Source: an uncultured Aquimarina sp. (GTDB lineage: Bacteria; Bacteroidota; Bacteroidia; Flavobacteriales; Flavobacteriaceae). Taken from it: a DNA stretch of 64,000 nucleotides. A program made the translations under genes and the position numbers. Under the pieces are notes generated by a model. It was not told the DNA's origin. It was given only the letters and a program-made list of their open reading frames with translations, and searched no databases. The stretch is from positions 434,001 through 498,000 of the forward strand of contig NZ_CANMED010000004.1 of the NCBI RefSeq assembly GCF_947496855.1, read 5' to 3'. Numbering within the stretch: the first letter of the stretch is position 1; each line of letters opens with the position of its first letter. Shown here one piece after another: positions 45,865 through 54,756 of the stretch.

Positions 45865-46746
45865 ATGAATACTACACTTCCACTCTTACATAAAATCAGA
45901 TTTCAAAAATCTAATAAAGAAAATCTTATAGAACTCTATGATGAAGCTACAGAAGATTATGAGTTCTGGAGCAAGGATTTCAATATGCATTTTGGATATT
46001 ACATTCCTTTTAAAACAACACTTTTTAAAAGAGATACCATGCTTAATGAAATGAATAATCAGGTATTTAATCGGTTAAACTTCAATAAAAGAAATGGATT
46101 GATTGCAGATTTGGGTTGTGGAATTGGTGGTACTATGAGATATGGTTTACGCAAATATCCACGTCTTAGTGTTATGGGAGTAACACTTTCTCGTTTTCAG
46201 GTTCAGGAAGGTAATAAAAGACTTAAAAACATGAACGGATTGATTCTAGAAGAAAATTATTGCCACACATATTTTACTTCTAATAGTATGGATAGTGCAT
46301 ATGCTATAGAAAGTTATTGTCATTCTGGTCATAGCGAAACAGCATTAAAGGAAGCTTACAGAATAGTTAAACCTGGCGGCAAACTAGTAATAGCAGATGC
46401 TTTTCTAAAAAAAGATGAAGATCAATTATGCCCAGGAAGTCATTATTGTTATGATCAACTATGCAAAGGATGGAGCCTGGAAGGGCTAGGCAGTATACAG
46501 CGAGTCAAAAAAACCTTAGAGGAAGTTGGTTTCAAAAACGTAATCGTAGAAGATGTTTCTTTCAGAGTGGCACCTTCGGTATTACACGTGCCTTTTGCAA
46601 TAATTGGTTTTATTTTCAAAAAATTATTTAAAAAAGAAATGCTAAAGCCTCAAAGTTGGAAAAACCTTAAAGGATCTATTTTTGCATTACTATCAGGATT
46701 GCATATGAAAAGCTTTGGATATTATATCATAACAGCAGAAAAATAA
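45865..46746 (+). CDS. SAM-dependent methyltransferase, sterol/tocopherol type
   Basis: A 293-residue class I methyltransferase. SAM-binding motif I is ADLGCGIGGT (81-90), and post-motif segments include ESYCHSGHSETALKEAYRIVKPGGKLVIADAF. The architecture resembles sterol, tocopherol and cyclopropane-type methyltransferases acting on lipid-like substrates. A hydrophobic C-terminal patch (VLHVPFAIIGFIFKKLF) suggests membrane association. It is co-directional with the membrane proteins on either side (39-base gap upstream, 4 bases downstream). Confidence 0.8.
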   Translation: MNTTLPLLHKIRFQKSNKENLIELYDEATEDYEFWSKDFNMHFGYYIPFKTTLFKRDTMLNEMNNQVFNRLNFNKRNGLIADLGCGIGGTMRYGLRKYPRLSVMGVTLSRFQVQEGNKRLKNMNGLILEENYCHTYFTSNSMDSAYAIESYCHSGHSETALKEAYRIVKPGGKLVIADAFLKKDEDQLCPGSHYCYDQLCKGWSLEGLGSIQRVKKTLEEVGFKNVIVEDVSFRVAPSVLHVPFAIIGFIFKKLFKKEMLKPQSWKNLKGSIFALLSGLHMKSFGYYIITAEK

Positions 46747-46750
46747 CTTA

Positions 46751-47191
46751 ATGAATATAGCTCGGATCACATATCAATGGATGTATATCATCATCGCTAC
46801 CATACTATCAACAGTTGTATTGTTTTACTACGCAAAAGCACTTCCGGAATTGATTCCCAATGATAATTTAACCAAAGAAATGATCATGTGTTCTGGTCAA
46901 CTTTTATGGCAAGGAAGTATCATATTGATTTTTATAAAGAAAAAACTTCATAGTTATCTCTATAATATGATTACGGTTTCTTTATTAGGGTCGTTAGCAC
47001 TAATTCCGATGATATTATTGTTTCAAAAAGAACAAATATCCATAGAGATCCGAATTCTTTTATTCTTAGCGGTTGTTTTACTAATGATTATTGAACACGC
47101 AAGAAGAGTTAAAAAACTAGCATTACCATCTTACTTGACCCTAACCTGGATTACATACAGAATCCTATGGTTACCAATATTATTATTTTAA
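46751..47191 (+). CDS. Membrane protein, unknown
   Basis: A 146-residue integral membrane protein with about five helices (about 8-27, 37-56, 63-85, 92-110, 128-146). Starts 4 bases after the methyltransferase gene, implying translational coupling. No family recognised. Confidence 0.65.
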   Translation: MNIARITYQWMYIIIATILSTVVLFYYAKALPELIPNDNLTKEMIMCSGQLLWQGSIILIFIKKKLHSYLYNMITVSLLGSLALIPMILLFQKEQISIEIRILLFLAVVLLMIIEHARRVKKLALPSYLTLTWITYRILWLPILLF

Positions 47192-47202
47192 TTTTAAAGA
47201 AT

Positions 47203-48114
47203 ATGAAAAAACTAATTATAGCAGCAGGAACAGGTTTTTTAGGAAACGTACTAGTTGAGCATTTTAAAAACAAAGCAGAGACTATAGTAATACTTACTCG
47301 TAGTAAAAACAAATCCATAGAGAATATCAAATATGTGCATTGGGATGCCAAAACTCTAGGAGTATGGAAACAAGAACTTGATGATGCAGATGTTCTTATC
47401 AATATGACAGGAAAATCAGTCGATTGCAGATATCATCAAAAGAATAAGAATCTCATTCTTTCCTCTAGAGTAGACTCTACTGCTGTATTAGGCGAAGCTG
47501 TTTTAGCTTGTAAAAATCCTCCTAAAGTTTGGTTAAACTCTTCTACGGCGACCATCTACAGACATTCTTTGGACAAAGAAATGGATGAAGTCAATGGTGA
47601 GATCGGAACGGGTTTTTCTGTGGATGTAGCTACCAATTGGGAAAGTGTCTTTTTCTCTCATCAGACTCCCAAAACCAGAAAAGTAGCTTTGAGAACGTCT
47701 ATTGTTTTAGGTAAAAATGGTGGCGCTTTGCAACCCATTCTCAATTTAGTAAAAATTGGTTTTGGCGGGAAACAAGGGAAAGGAAATCAAAAATTTAGTT
47801 GGATTCATGAAGACGATTTTGCAAGAAGTTTGGAATTTATTATTGAAAACTCAGAAATTCAAGGTCCTATAAATATCGTTGCTCCTAAACCAACAGATAA
47901 TAATGGGTTAATGAAAACACTGCGAAATGCTACTAAAACTCCCTTCGGAATTCCATTACCCAAACCTCTTTTAGAGATCGGAGCTAGAATTATTAAAACC
48001 GAAACTGAATTGATTCTAAAAAGCAGAAATGTTATTCCAAAAAAGCTACAAGATTCAGGTTTTAGATTTAAGCACCCTAACCTCACCAAAGCACTAATAG
48101 ATTTAACCTCATAA
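47203..48114 (+). CDS. TIGR01777-type NAD-dependent epimerase/oxidoreductase
   Basis: A 303-residue Rossmann protein starting at 47203 (MKKLIIAAGTGFLGN); a longer frame from 47167 overlaps the upstream gene. The dinucleotide loop is AGTGFLG (7-13), and NMTGKSVDCRY, LNSSTATIYR, and GGALQPILNLVKIGFGGK match the TIGR01777 family of SDR-like proteins, often linked to membrane or lipid processes. The catalytic substrate is unknown. The next gene starts 2 bases later. Confidence 0.85.
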   Translation: MKKLIIAAGTGFLGNVLVEHFKNKAETIVILTRSKNKSIENIKYVHWDAKTLGVWKQELDDADVLINMTGKSVDCRYHQKNKNLILSSRVDSTAVLGEAVLACKNPPKVWLNSSTATIYRHSLDKEMDEVNGEIGTGFSVDVATNWESVFFSHQTPKTRKVALRTSIVLGKNGGALQPILNLVKIGFGGKQGKGNQKFSWIHEDDFARSLEFIIENSEIQGPINIVAPKPTDNNGLMKTLRNATKTPFGIPLPKPLLEIGARIIKTETELILKSRNVIPKKLQDSGFRFKHPNLTKALIDLTS

Positions 48115-48116
48115 TT

Positions 48117-48578
48117 ATGACTAAAATTGAACTATGTACTCTTATCGATGCTCCTTTGGCAACTGTTTTCGATGCTGCAAGAAATATTGATCTTCATATG
48201 AGTTCTGCAAAGAGAACTAAGGAAATAGCCATTGCTGGAAAAACCTCAGGATTGATAAACTTATATGAAACTGTTACTTGGAAAGGAAAGCATTTTGGCT
48301 TGTATCTAAAGCACCAAAGCAAAATAACATCTTTAAAATATCCAACCTTCTTTATAGATGAAATGATTCATGGTCATTTTAAGAGTTTTAAACATCAACA
48401 TATTTTTAAGGAAACAATAACCGGAACTAAAATGATTGATCTTCTAGAATACGAAACTCCTTATGGGTTTTTAGGAAGATTTTTTGATCGGTTTTTTTTA
48501 AAAAATCATTTAACCAAATTCCTCTCTACAAGAAACCAGCATATAAAGACTGAAACAGAACAATCAACCATAAGGTAA
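48117..48578 (+). CDS. SRPBCC-family protein
   Basis: A 153-residue START/Bet v1-like protein beginning with KIELCTLIDAPLATVFDAARNIDLHMSSA, the typical SRPBCC N-terminus, and ending with a hydrophobic FLGRFFDRFFLKNHLTKFL helix. SRPBCC domains bind hydrophobic ligands; pairing with TIGR01777 oxidoreductases is common in Bacteroidota. Last gene of the operon. Confidence 0.8.
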   Translation: MTKIELCTLIDAPLATVFDAARNIDLHMSSAKRTKEIAIAGKTSGLINLYETVTWKGKHFGLYLKHQSKITSLKYPTFFIDEMIHGHFKSFKHQHIFKETITGTKMIDLLEYETPYGFLGRFFDRFFLKNHLTKFLSTRNQHIKTETEQSTIR

Positions 48579-48742
48579 TTATCTTTACTTATTGTATTAA
48601 GCTATTTTTAGTGAATCATGACAGTAATCGTAAATCACATAGCTATTAAAAAAACAACGTTATCGATATCCTGCAAGGTTTCTTTAAGAAGTTCTTCTGC
48701 AATTCAATGGTTTAAACTTATTTAAGATTCAACTTTTTATCC

Positions 48743-48750
48743 TATTTTTG
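48743..48750 (+). promoter_or_regulatory. -7 box of the ECF sigma gene
   Basis: TATTTTTG lies 21 bases upstream of the sigma factor ATG. No well-placed TTG accompanies it, so it may instead be recognised by the sigma factor itself. Confidence 0.4.
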
Positions 48751-48770
48751 AGGAAAAGAGCGAATACACT

Positions 48771-49325
48771 ATGCCGACAAACACAATAGACCCCAATTCG
48801 TGGATAGATAAATACAGTGACTACCTATTTAACTATACCATAGTGCGAGTTGATGACAGAGAAATTGCACAAGATTTAGTGCAAGAGACCTTTTTTGCAG
48901 GTCTTAAATCAATGAAAAACTTTAAAGGAGAGGCAAGCGAACGTACTTGGCTTATTTCTATACTTAAAAGAAAAATCATTGATCATTATAGAAAAATAAA
49001 TAGTAATAAAGGTAAAGCAGAAGTGCGTATCAATTACACCAATGATGGTGAGACTGAAGGAGATTGGTTAGAAGAAAGAGTAGCGGATCCCTTTGATCAA
49101 AACGCCGAAGGTAAAATTGAGAATAAAGAATTAGGAGTCGCAATCCACGATTGCCTCGGCAAATTACCTGAGAAACAAGCTCGTATTTTCTCTATGAAAA
49201 CTATTCAAGGATTTGATACAGAAGCAATCTGTAATGAATTCGATATTACTGCGTCTAATTTATGGGTAATCATTCATCGTGCACGTACAGCGATGGCAGA
49301 ATGCTTAGAAAAAAACTGGTTTTAA
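48771..49325 (+). CDS. ECF-type RNA polymerase sigma factor
   Basis: A 184-residue sigma-70 family protein. Region 2 is visible in the AQDLVQETFFAGLKSMKNFKG segment and region 4 in LPEKQARIFSMKTIQGFDTEAICNEFDITASNLWVIIHRARTAM. There are no extra domains. A zinc-type anti-sigma factor gene starts 5 bases after its stop and a degenerate second copy follows, so it is probably held inactive until an envelope or redox signal releases it. Confidence 0.9.
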   Translation: MPTNTIDPNSWIDKYSDYLFNYTIVRVDDREIAQDLVQETFFAGLKSMKNFKGEASERTWLISILKRKIIDHYRKINSNKGKAEVRINYTNDGETEGDWLEERVADPFDQNAEGKIENKELGVAIHDCLGKLPEKQARIFSMKTIQGFDTEAICNEFDITASNLWVIIHRARTAMAECLEKNWF

Positions 49326-49330
49326 TACAC

Positions 49331-49591
49331 ATGAGTACAGAAAACAAAATATTTGTAAGTTGTGAAAACGCTAATCACATTTGCGATAAAAATCAATATA
49401 GGGAAGCCTCTTTTTGGGAAAAAGTAAAATTAAATATTCATTTGATTTATTGTAAGGCTTGTAGGAAATACTCGTCTAAGAATACGAAACTAACTAATTT
49501 ATTTAAAGATCCTAAGGTAATAAGTATCAATCAATCAGCTAAGGATGCGATGAAAGAACAATTAAAGAAAAAAATGTCTGAACAAGAATAA
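49331..49591 (+). CDS. Zinc anti-sigma factor
   Basis: An 86-residue protein starting at 49331; an upstream start at 49262 would lie inside the sigma gene. It has the ZAS-type ligand set: Cys11 and Cys18, then His37-x3-Cys41-x2-Cys44 (HLIYCKAC). It lacks a membrane helix, so it is a soluble anti-sigma factor that could respond to oxidation. Directly follows the ECF gene. Confidence 0.8.
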   Translation: MSTENKIFVSCENANHICDKNQYREASFWEKVKLNIHLIYCKACRKYSSKNTKLTNLFKDPKVISINQSAKDAMKEQLKKKMSEQE

Positions 49592-49634
49592 ATAAGTTAA
49601 ATAACACCCAAAATAATAGTATTTTAAAATTGTA

Positions 49635-49889
49635 ATGAAAACAAGTAATAATTTATCAATCTCCTGCGAGGAAGCGAAGTATATCTGTGATAAGAATCAA
49701 TATGGTGAGGCATCCGTTATGGAAATTATCAAATTGAATATCAGGTTAATGTATTGCAAAGTAACAAGAGCTTATTCTAAAAGAAACAGCAAACTTACTA
49801 AAGCAATTAAAAAGTCTAAAGTACAGGTGATAGAAGCTTCTAAAAAGGAAGAGATGAAAGAACAACTACGAAAAGAATTAGCCAAATAA
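49635..49889 (+). CDS. Degenerate anti-sigma factor paralogue
   Basis: An 84-residue protein aligning without gaps to the preceding anti-sigma factor over its first half. It keeps Cys11, Cys18 and Cys41 but has Arg37 for His and Thr44 for the last Cys, so it cannot hold zinc in the same way. It may be a constitutive form, a decoy, or decaying. Its stop overlaps the convergent UbiA-like gene by 12 bases. Confidence 0.7.
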   Translation: MKTSNNLSISCEEAKYICDKNQYGEASVMEIIKLNIRLMYCKVTRAYSKRNSKLTKAIKKSKVQVIEASKKEEMKEQLRKELAK

Positions 49890-50705
49890 GCGCTGCATCA
49901 AGACCCATATAAACAACCAAATAATCGGAATGCTTTCGACCCAAAAGGAACAAAAGTATTCCGATTGTTTTTTATCCGTACCCCATAAAAACAATAAACT
50001 AATAATTGTAATAGACACTGTACTGAGAATTTCTGTAGAAAAAAGTTCATCCTTAAACACGGTAATTAGTAAAAAAATCACTAGTAAAATACTTCCAAAT
50101 ACTTTGGTTCTTGTGATACCAATTTTCTGAGGGATTGTTTCTAATTCTTTTCCGTCATACTGTAAATCTCTAATCTCAAAAGGCAGCATTATCACTACGA
50201 CAAACAAAAAACGCTGTATGATTTCTATACTCATATTAAACTCTAAAGCTCCTTCTGTATAAATAACAGGTATCAATACAGTTATTCCAGTCCAAGTAAC
50301 ACCAATAATAAAAATCTTAATTCCTGCTACACTTCTTAAATTCTTTTTATTTGGAAAAACAGGAACAGCATAAAGTATTGTAAGGAACACAAAAGGTAAC
50401 ATCCAAATCAACGTATCTATGGAAAGCTGATACCCAAAATACACAAAAATTATAGCACAAACCGTTGTAAATATTTTTATGACAGTCATTGATTTTGTCA
50501 ATCGTTTGTGATATAATTCGGATATATTAGCATACTTCACAAAATTATACGCTACAATAGCCCCCACAAAACTGAAATATATATACACATCCCCTCCCAG
50601 AATTTCGAACTTTAAAAAAGTAAGCTTAACCAAGGCTGCCACGGCTAAGGCTACATGGATACTGCTGTTTACATAAAAACTAAATATGCTTTTTAAGGTT
50701 TTCAC
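49878..50705 (-). CDS. UbiA-like membrane protein with one Asp motif missing
   Basis: A 275-residue protein with about eight membrane helices. The second UbiA signature is present (EIRDLQYDGKELETIPQKIG), but the usual first NDxxD motif position reads YNFVKYANISE without aspartates. UbiA enzymes need both motifs for the magnesium-diphosphate substrate, so activity is doubtful or altered. It runs toward the sigma/anti-sigma cluster and overlaps it by 12 bases. Confidence 0.65.
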   Translation of the reverse strand: MKTLKSIFSFYVNSSIHVALAVAALVKLTFLKFEILGGDVYIYFSFVGAIVAYNFVKYANISELYHKRLTKSMTVIKIFTTVCAIIFVYFGYQLSIDTLIWMLPFVFLTILYAVPVFPNKKNLRSVAGIKIFIIGVTWTGITVLIPVIYTEGALEFNMSIEIIQRFLFVVVIMLPFEIRDLQYDGKELETIPQKIGITRTKVFGSILLVIFLLITVFKDELFSTEILSTVSITIISLLFLWGTDKKQSEYFCSFWVESIPIIWLFIWVLMQRLFG

Positions 50706-50804
50706 ACGGTGAATTTAGGGGAATCTGTTAATAACACTGTAAATTGGTTAAAAACTTGATAGGGTTAGGTTAATTTATTGTGAAAATTTTAGGGATTAAA
50801 TATG

Positions 50805-50812
50805 TACTTTTG
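50805..50812 (+). promoter_or_regulatory. -7 box of gcvP
   Basis: TACTTTTG followed by CGCTTTC is the typical Flavobacteriia housekeeping -7 pattern. The closest upstream TTG is 24 bases away. It lies downstream of an alternative start at 50802, so it argues for translation from 50841. Confidence 0.55.
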
Positions 50813-50840
50813 CGCTTTCAATCTCAACTGTTTTTTTGCT

Positions 50841-53693
50841 ATGAAAACTGACTCATTTAAACTGCGTCATATTGGTCCTTCAGAAAAGGATCTTGACAAT
50901 ATGCTGAATACAATCAAGGCTGATTCTATGGATCAACTTATCCACGAAACTGTCCCTAATGACATTTTACTAAAAGCCCCGTTAAAACTTGACGAGGCGA
51001 TGAGCGAACAAGAGTATTCTGCTCACATACAGCTGTTAGCCGCTAAAAATAAGATGTTTAAAACCTACATGGGTTTAGGATATCACGAAGCAAGTTTGCC
51101 AGCAGTAATACAACGTAATATCTTAGAAAATCCAGGATGGTATACTGCTTATACACCATATCAGGCAGAAATTGCTCAAGGTAGATTAGAAGCATTGCTA
51201 AATTATCAAACTATGGTTTGTGATCTAACCGGAATGGAATTGGCTAACGCATCTTTACTTGATGAAAGTACTGCAGCTGCAGAAGCAATGACCATGTTAT
51301 TTGCAGTGAGATCCAGAGCGCAGAAAAAAGAAAACATTCATAAGTTTTTTGTTTCTGAAGAAATACTACCACAAACGCTTTCCTTATTAAAAACCAGAGC
51401 AATTCCATTAGGTATTGAATTAATAATAGGTGACCACACAAAATTTGATTTTTCAACAGATTTTTATGGTGCTATTTTACAATATCCAGGTGTATCTGGT
51501 CAAGTATTTGACTATGCCGCTTTTGTAGAAAACGCGCATCAGTCTGAAATTAAAGTAGCAGTAGCTGCCGATATCCTTAGTCTTGTAGTGCTTAAATCCC
51601 CTGGTAGTTTTGATGCAGATGTAGTAGTAGGTACTACACAGCGATTCGGAATTCCATTAGGATATGGAGGACCTCACGCAGCATATTTTGCAACTAGAGA
51701 AGAATATAAAAGAAATATTCCTGGTAGAATCATTGGTGTTACTCAGGATATGAATGGGAGTCGTGCATTACGTATGGCATTACAAACCCGCGAACAACAT
51801 ATTAAACGCGATAAAGCAACTTCTAATATATGTACCGCTCAGGTATTGCTTGCTGTGATGGCGGGAATGTATGCTGTATATCACGGTAAGGATGGATTGC
51901 AATACATCGCTAATAAAGTAAACACTTCAGCTTCTGAGTTGGCTAATACCATTGAATCATTAGGATATCAACAATTGAATACAGTATACTTTGATACCAT
52001 CAGAATCAAATCATCAGCAAACAAAATTAAAGAAATCGCTGAAGAACATCAGGTAAATTTCTACTATCCAGATACGGAAACAGTATCCATCTCTTTAAAT
52101 GAAGCTACTACTACTGCAGATCTAAATACAATTGTATCGATTTTTGCAAAAGCAGCGGGAAAAGAAAGTATAGAAATAAGTGTAAATAATAATTTGGTAA
52201 ATATTCCGGATACAATAAAACGAAATACAGAATTCTTAACGAATGAAGTATTTAACACCTATCATTCTGAAACGGAATTGATGCGTTATATCAAAAAGCT
52301 AGAACGTAAAGACCTTTCTTTAAATCATTCTATGATTCCGTTAGGTTCTTGTACAATGAAGCTAAATGCTGCATCCGAAATGCTACCGTTAAGTGATCCA
52401 CAATGGGGTAACATTCATCCGATGGTTCCGGTAGAACAAGCCAAAGGATATCAAGAAGTACTAAAAAAACTAGAGGATCAGTTAACCGAAATTACAGGTT
52501 TTGCAGGAACTTCTTTGCAACCTAATTCAGGAGCACAAGGAGAATTTGCAGGTTTAATGGTGATTCGCGCGTATCACGAATCCAGAGGAGATCATCACAG
52601 AAATATTTGTTTGATCCCTTCTTCTGCGCACGGTACCAACCCTGCATCTGCAGTGATGGCTGGAATGAAAGTAGTAGTAACCAAAGCCACCGAAGAAGGA
52701 AATATAGATGTAGAAGACCTAAGAGAAAAAGCTGAAAAGTATAAGGACAACCTTTCTGCATTAATGGTAACGTATCCTTCTACTCACGGAGTCTACGAAT
52801 CTGCAATTAAAGAAATTACTAAAATTATCCATGATAATGGAGGGCAAGTATACATGGATGGCGCTAATATGAATGCTCAAGTAGGATTAACACATCCAGG
52901 AGCCATTGGCGCTGATGTATGCCACCTAAACCTGCATAAAACATTTGCTATTCCTCACGGAGGTGGAGGGCCTGGAGTTGGACCGATTTGTGTAGCAAAA
53001 CAATTGGTACCATTTTTACCTGGTAATCCTGTTATTGCCACAGGAGGAGATCAGGCAATTACTGCTATTTCTGCAGCACCTTGGGGATCAGCTTTAGCCT
53101 GTTTAATATCATATGGTTATATAACCATGTTAGGCGAAAAAGGTCTTAAAGAATCTACAGAATATGCTATCCTAAATGCTAATTATATCAAGGAACGATT
53201 AGATGGACATTATAGCACTTTATATTCTGGAGAACGCGGTCGTGCTGCTCACGAAATGATTGTAGATTGTCGCCCATTTAAAGCACACGGAATTGAAGTA
53301 ACAGATATCGCCAAGCGATTAATGGATTATGGATTCCACGCTCCTACGGTTTCTTTCCCTGTTGCAGGAACAATTATGATTGAACCAACAGAAAGTGAAA
53401 GCAAAGCGGAGTTAGATCGTTTTTGTGATGCAATGATTAGTATTCGTCAGGAAATAGCAGAAGCTAACGCAGACAACCCTAACAATGTAATGAAAAATGC
53501 TCCTCATACTATGACCATGTTAACTGCAGACTCTTGGGATTTTCCATATACCAGAGAACAAGCAGCTTATCCATTATCATATGTAGCGGATAATAAATTC
53601 TGGCCAACGGTAAGACGTGTAGATGATGCTTACGGAGATAGAAACCTTATTTGTACTTGTGCTCCTATTGAGGAATATATGGAAGAGGTATAA
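50841..53693 (+). CDS. gcvP: Glycine dehydrogenase (decarboxylating), P-protein
   Basis: A 950-residue pyridoxal-phosphate enzyme of the glycine cleavage system, with both halves fused in one chain. The start is ATG 50841 (MKTDSFKLRHIGPS); a longer frame begins at 50802 but includes the promoter box. The PLP lysine is Lys700 in NLHKTFAIPHGGGGPG, and the glycine-rich stretch after it is intact. Length matches the family. The T and H proteins are not in this window, so the system is dispersed. Closed by a terminator at 53713-53752. Confidence 0.95.
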   Translation: MKTDSFKLRHIGPSEKDLDNMLNTIKADSMDQLIHETVPNDILLKAPLKLDEAMSEQEYSAHIQLLAAKNKMFKTYMGLGYHEASLPAVIQRNILENPGWYTAYTPYQAEIAQGRLEALLNYQTMVCDLTGMELANASLLDESTAAAEAMTMLFAVRSRAQKKENIHKFFVSEEILPQTLSLLKTRAIPLGIELIIGDHTKFDFSTDFYGAILQYPGVSGQVFDYAAFVENAHQSEIKVAVAADILSLVVLKSPGSFDADVVVGTTQRFGIPLGYGGPHAAYFATREEYKRNIPGRIIGVTQDMNGSRALRMALQTREQHIKRDKATSNICTAQVLLAVMAGMYAVYHGKDGLQYIANKVNTSASELANTIESLGYQQLNTVYFDTIRIKSSANKIKEIAEEHQVNFYYPDTETVSISLNEATTTADLNTIVSIFAKAAGKESIEISVNNNLVNIPDTIKRNTEFLTNEVFNTYHSETELMRYIKKLERKDLSLNHSMIPLGSCTMKLNAASEMLPLSDPQWGNIHPMVPVEQAKGYQEVLKKLEDQLTEITGFAGTSLQPNSGAQGEFAGLMVIRAYHESRGDHHRNICLIPSSAHGTNPASAVMAGMKVVVTKATEEGNIDVEDLREKAEKYKDNLSALMVTYPSTHGVYESAIKEITKIIHDNGGQVYMDGANMNAQVGLTHPGAIGADVCHLNLHKTFAIPHGGGGPGVGPICVAKQLVPFLPGNPVIATGGDQAITAISAAPWGSALACLISYGYITMLGEKGLKESTEYAILNANYIKERLDGHYSTLYSGERGRAAHEMIVDCRPFKAHGIEVTDIAKRLMDYGFHAPTVSFPVAGTIMIEPTESESKAELDRFCDAMISIRQEIAEANADNPNNVMKNAPHTMTMLTADSWDFPYTREQAAYPLSYVADNKFWPTVRRVDDAYGDRNLICTCAPIEEYMEEV

Positions 53694-53712
53694 ATTAATG
53701 TATATTTAAATA

Positions 53713-53752
53713 AAAATTGCCTGGTACTAATAATAAAGTATCAGGCAATTTT
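53713..53752. terminator. Bidirectional terminator after gcvP
   Basis: AAAATTGCCTG-TACT pairs with AGTA-CAGGCAATTTT (one mismatch) around an eight-base loop. Lies between convergent gcvP and hydrolase genes. Confidence 0.85.
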
Positions 53753-53759
53753 TATTTAA

Positions 53760-54482
53760 TTATATAGTTTTCAAAAACTCATTTACTACTTTCCAGTAAT
53801 CATCACTATCAGGAAATTTATCCCAAAGCGCTCTTGACCCATGGTTTCCTTTTGTTTCGGGAAGAAAGAATTGCTTTTTATCTGACGGAATAGCATCATA
53901 GATTCCTGACCAACTCTTTTTTTCGCTTTTCGCAGAAGTAATAAACACAGGAATTTTAATATTATCTGCACTGGTAGTAATAAAGTTCTTTTTATCAAAG
54001 TATTCTCCTGGAGAAAATGATAATACTCCTTGCACAGCATCTGGATAATCTCCTGCATATTTTAAAACTAATGAAGAAGAGTACGAACTACCCCAAATAA
54101 TAATTTTATCAGGATTATAAGTGTTTTTTACATACGCTATGGCAGCTTCTACATCTTGGTAGGCGTCATTAAATCCTGTTTGCTTACCTTCTGTTTTAGC
54201 CGCAGCATTTGTTTTATTAGTTATCTCATTTACTGCACCACCAGATCGCTGGTCCACTGCCATACAATGATATCCTAATGCGGTAAGTTTTGGAGCAATC
54301 TCTAGATATTCTCCACGACTCCATCCTGCCTGATGAAAAAGAATGATAAACTGATTACTGCCTTTAGCTTCGTACATATCTGCCGTTATCGTTAATCCAT
54401 CTTTAGAAGGAAAATCAATAGTTTTTTGACCATAGATTGATATGGTCAGGAATATAATCATTGTAGTAAGTATATTTTTCAT
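53760..54482 (-). CDS. Secreted alpha/beta hydrolase (dienelactone hydrolase-like)
   Basis: A 240-residue exported protein (signal peptide 1-18, ending IYGQ). Nucleophile elbow GSSYSSS (Ser near 131), FHQAGWSRGEY as the oxyanion region, and a final His in TKGNHGSRALWD support an alpha/beta hydrolase. No neighbouring partner gene indicates a substrate. Confidence 0.75.
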   Translation of the reverse strand: MKNILTTMIIFLTISIYGQKTIDFPSKDGLTITADMYEAKGSNQFIILFHQAGWSRGEYLEIAPKLTALGYHCMAVDQRSGGAVNEITNKTNAAAKTEGKQTGFNDAYQDVEAAIAYVKNTYNPDKIIIWGSSYSSSLVLKYAGDYPDAVQGVLSFSPGEYFDKKNFITTSADNIKIPVFITSAKSEKKSWSGIYDAIPSDKKQFFLPETKGNHGSRALWDKFPDSDDYWKVVNEFLKTI

Positions 54483-54558
54483 AGATAATAAATGATTTAA
54501 TTTAGAAATTTCAGTTCAATTATAATTATAACAAAAAAACAACTATCAGAATGTTTCC

Positions 54559-54614
54559 TCAAGTAGAGTCGAGAGGTTATCCTTAATAATTGGTTAGGTC
54601 TATACTCCACTCGA
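54559..54614. repeat. Eroded intergenic inverted repeat
   Basis: In the 274-base spacer before the exonuclease gene, the arms 54559-54575 (TCAAGTAGAGTCGAGAG) and 54598-54614 pair at about 13 of 17 positions. It resembles worn palindromic intergenic elements of Flavobacteriaceae. I see nothing else in 54483-54756. Confidence 0.4.
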
Positions 54615-54756
54615 TCTGACATACAAACTTAAACGACTTGTTTTAAAAATTTCAATCCCACTTCGATCGCTAATAATAAGTTCCTCAAAGTACTAATTTA
54701 CAGTATAGATGTATACCATGATTTTGTTATAATTTCTAAAAAGGTATTAAGAATAT

